A stretch of 24,430 nt of DNA from Myxococcales bacterium (GTDB lineage Bacteria; Myxococcota_A; Polyangia; Polyangiales; Polyangiaceae): the NCBI GenBank assembly GCA_025362165.1, contig JANYHY010000374.1, positions 1 to 24,430 on the forward strand. The letters are read 5' to 3'. Position numbers and translations under genes: made by a program. The notes under the pieces were generated by a model. That model worked only from the letters and a program-made list of their open reading frames with translations, was not told the origin of the DNA and did no database searches. Positions 23,477-24,430 of this stretch are shown here, in pieces; the first letter of the stretch is position 1, and each line of letters starts with the position of its first letter.

Positions 23477-24084
23477 TGCATCTCGTCAGGTAGCTCGTTT
23501 TCGTCCCCTTCTTTGTGGGGCAGCGTCTCGCCGAGGAGCGGTCCGAGCGCCTCGACGCCCGCGACGAACGCATCGAAGTCGCGTCGAGCTATGGTCTGTT
23601 GGAGCGCGACCTCCGCCTTGGCGAGCACGTCAGGCGCGGTGACCCCGACATCGGCGACGAGCTTGCAACGCTTCTCTAGCATCGACGCGAACACCAGGAT
23701 GCCTCGGCGGCGGTTCGTCTTGGCGATGCCGAGATCGTAGAACGCAGCCTTCGCTGCGCTGTCGACGTTCTCACGAACGCGCGCGGGCCCGTTCAACGCG
23801 CGTCGCAGCGTGGGCAACAACCAGCTCGCGAGCATGCCGACGCCGAACGCGATCGCGACGTCGATCGGAATCGCCTCGGAGCGAAAGGGACGCGGCGAGT
23901 AGATCATGACGGCGAGCGAGGTCATCGCGAGCACCGATCCGAGCGTGAGATCCGCTGCGCGATAGCTCCCGCACGAGTGGCGCACGGAGATCACGATCTC
24001 GCACGACGTCTGCGCCTCGACCTTCTTGATCGCGCTGGTCGCTCGGTCCTTCGCGCCCTTGTCGAAGAATGCGCGCTCCGCCAT
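23473..24084 (-). CDS. TPM-domain membrane protein
   Basis: 203 residues from ATG 24084 (MAERAFFDKGAKD); an in-frame TTG at 24096 would add four residues. The TPM-type domain (PF04536-like) begins in the first 40 residues (AIKKVEAQTSCEIVISVR). It is interrupted by two TM helices (about 50-62 and 75-90), then continues with AAFYDLGIAKTNRRRGILVFASMLEKRCKLVADVGV, the conserved core pattern of the family. The tail is acidic (KEGDENELPDEM). TPM proteins are envelope-associated, with reported phosphatase-like or photosystem-repair roles in plants; the bacterial role is unclear. First gene of a three-gene unit with the Tim44-like and cysteine-ended proteins; its stop overlaps the Tim44-like start as ATGA. 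Confidence 0.85.
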   Translation of the reverse strand: MAERAFFDKGAKDRATSAIKKVEAQTSCEIVISVRHSCGSYRAADLTLGSVLAMTSLAVMIYSPRPFRSEAIPIDVAIAFGVGMLASWLLPTLRRALNGPARVRENVDSAAKAAFYDLGIAKTNRRRGILVFASMLEKRCKLVADVGVTAPDVLAKAEVALQQTIARRDFDAFVAGVEALGPLLGETLPHKEGDENELPDEMQ

Positions 24085-24168
24085 GCGCGACGACAATACA
24101 CCGAAATACGTCGGACCAAGCTTCTCAGTCGCAACGACGCTTCGGGCTGGCTATGCTGCGCGAGGCTC
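24085..24168. promoter_or_regulatory. Divergent intergenic region before the TPM unit and the partial membrane protein
   Basis: The only space between two divergent genes, so it should carry promoters for both. It contains an A+T-leaning patch at 24093-24110 and a GAGG at 24162-24165 just before GTG 24169. I cannot assign promoter boxes with confidence. Confidence 0.3.
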
Positions 24169-24430
24169 GTGGACGCACCCATCACAGACCCTCCTGCGCT
24201 CGTCGCACCGGCAGCGGCCGATCTCGCACCACGCGCAGGCCGCGAGCGGGAGCTTTGCGAAAAGGCGAGCGGGCCAGACTGGCTGTATTCGGCGGCGTTG
24301 CTCCTGCTCGACGCGGGCGCGATCTGGTTCGACAACGCGATCAAGCTGCAGGATCAGCCAGGCGTGCGCTTGCTCGGACCTTCGGCGGTCGGCCTCGCGT
24401 GGGGCGCGACGATCGGCGGCGGCTACCTCG
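24169..24430 (+). CDS. N-terminus of a predicted membrane protein, cut by the window edge
   Basis: From GTG 24169 an open frame runs 87 codons to the window end without a stop. It begins VDAPITDPPALVAPAAADL, a Pro/Ala-rich lead, then a Glu/Arg-rich patch and a hydrophobic segment (WLYSAALLLLDAGAIWF), with a second Gly-rich hydrophobic stretch at the cut (VGLAWGATIGGGYL). GAGG lies three bases before the start. The frame choice rests on protein-like composition and G/C-rich third positions; the other frames give Arg-rich shadows. Function not recognisable from this much. Confidence 0.6.
   Translation, partial: MDAPITDPPALVAPAAADLAPRAGRERELCEKASGPDWLYSAALLLLDAGAIWFDNAIKLQDQPGVRLLGPSAVGLAWGATIGGGYL

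Overview
The window is high-GC DNA (roughly two-thirds G+C by eye). It is densely coding, with no gene-free stretch longer than about 100 bases. The gene content points to a myxobacterium-type deltaproteobacterium (Myxococcota, probably the Polyangia side). Signs of this are many lipoproteins, PEGA domains, a VWA lipoprotein, a cysteine-rich lipoprotein, a multi-receiver regulator with a PATAN/DUF4388-like domain, a carboxypeptidase-regulatory-like repeat protein with PDZ, and frequent GTG/TTG starts. The taxonomic placement is inference from style, not from a marker gene.

Layout. (1) 1-79: a tRNA-Ser(GGA) on the minus strand, cut by the window edge. (2) 125-5391, minus: a two-gene unit in which a membrane-anchored two-receiver regulator with a C-terminal PEGA domain is translationally coupled to a lipoprotein with a sulfatase fold that lacks the catalytic residues. 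(3) 5459-9289, plus: a four-gene unit of an Eis-like GNAT acetyltransferase, a polytopic membrane protein, a signal-peptide/TM protein and a membrane-anchored HExxH peptidase. (4) 9309-10457, minus, and 10512-13451, plus: a divergent pair of surface proteins, a VWA lipoprotein and a nine-repeat carboxypeptidase-regulatory-like/PDZ protein. (5) 13463-14056, minus: a 20-cysteine lipoprotein. (6) 14144-20573, minus: six tightly packed genes, in transcription order phosphoglucomutase/phosphomannomutase, prmC, metallophosphoesterase, TPR-PEGA outer-membrane-like protein, HAD hydrolase, GH113-like glycoside hydrolase. (7) 20625-21269, plus: a lone F420-dependent-NADP-reductase-like oxidoreductase. 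(8) 21304-24084, minus: TPM-domain protein, double Tim44/zinc-ribbon protein and an unknown cysteine-ended protein. (9) 24169-end, plus: the start of a membrane protein.

Most co-directional neighbours overlap by 1-4 bases at the stop/start (TTGA three times, ATGA twice, GTGA and TGATG once each), so translational coupling is the rule. Several true starts are TTG or GTG, which changes the N-termini; signal peptides appear only once these starts are chosen. No CRISPR array, transposase, phage gene or attachment site was seen. The most unusual items are the regulator/pseudo-sulfatase pair, the duplicated Tim44-zinc-ribbon protein whose 3' half has a marked drop in G+C, and the HAD enzyme with Asn in place of the second catalytic Asp.
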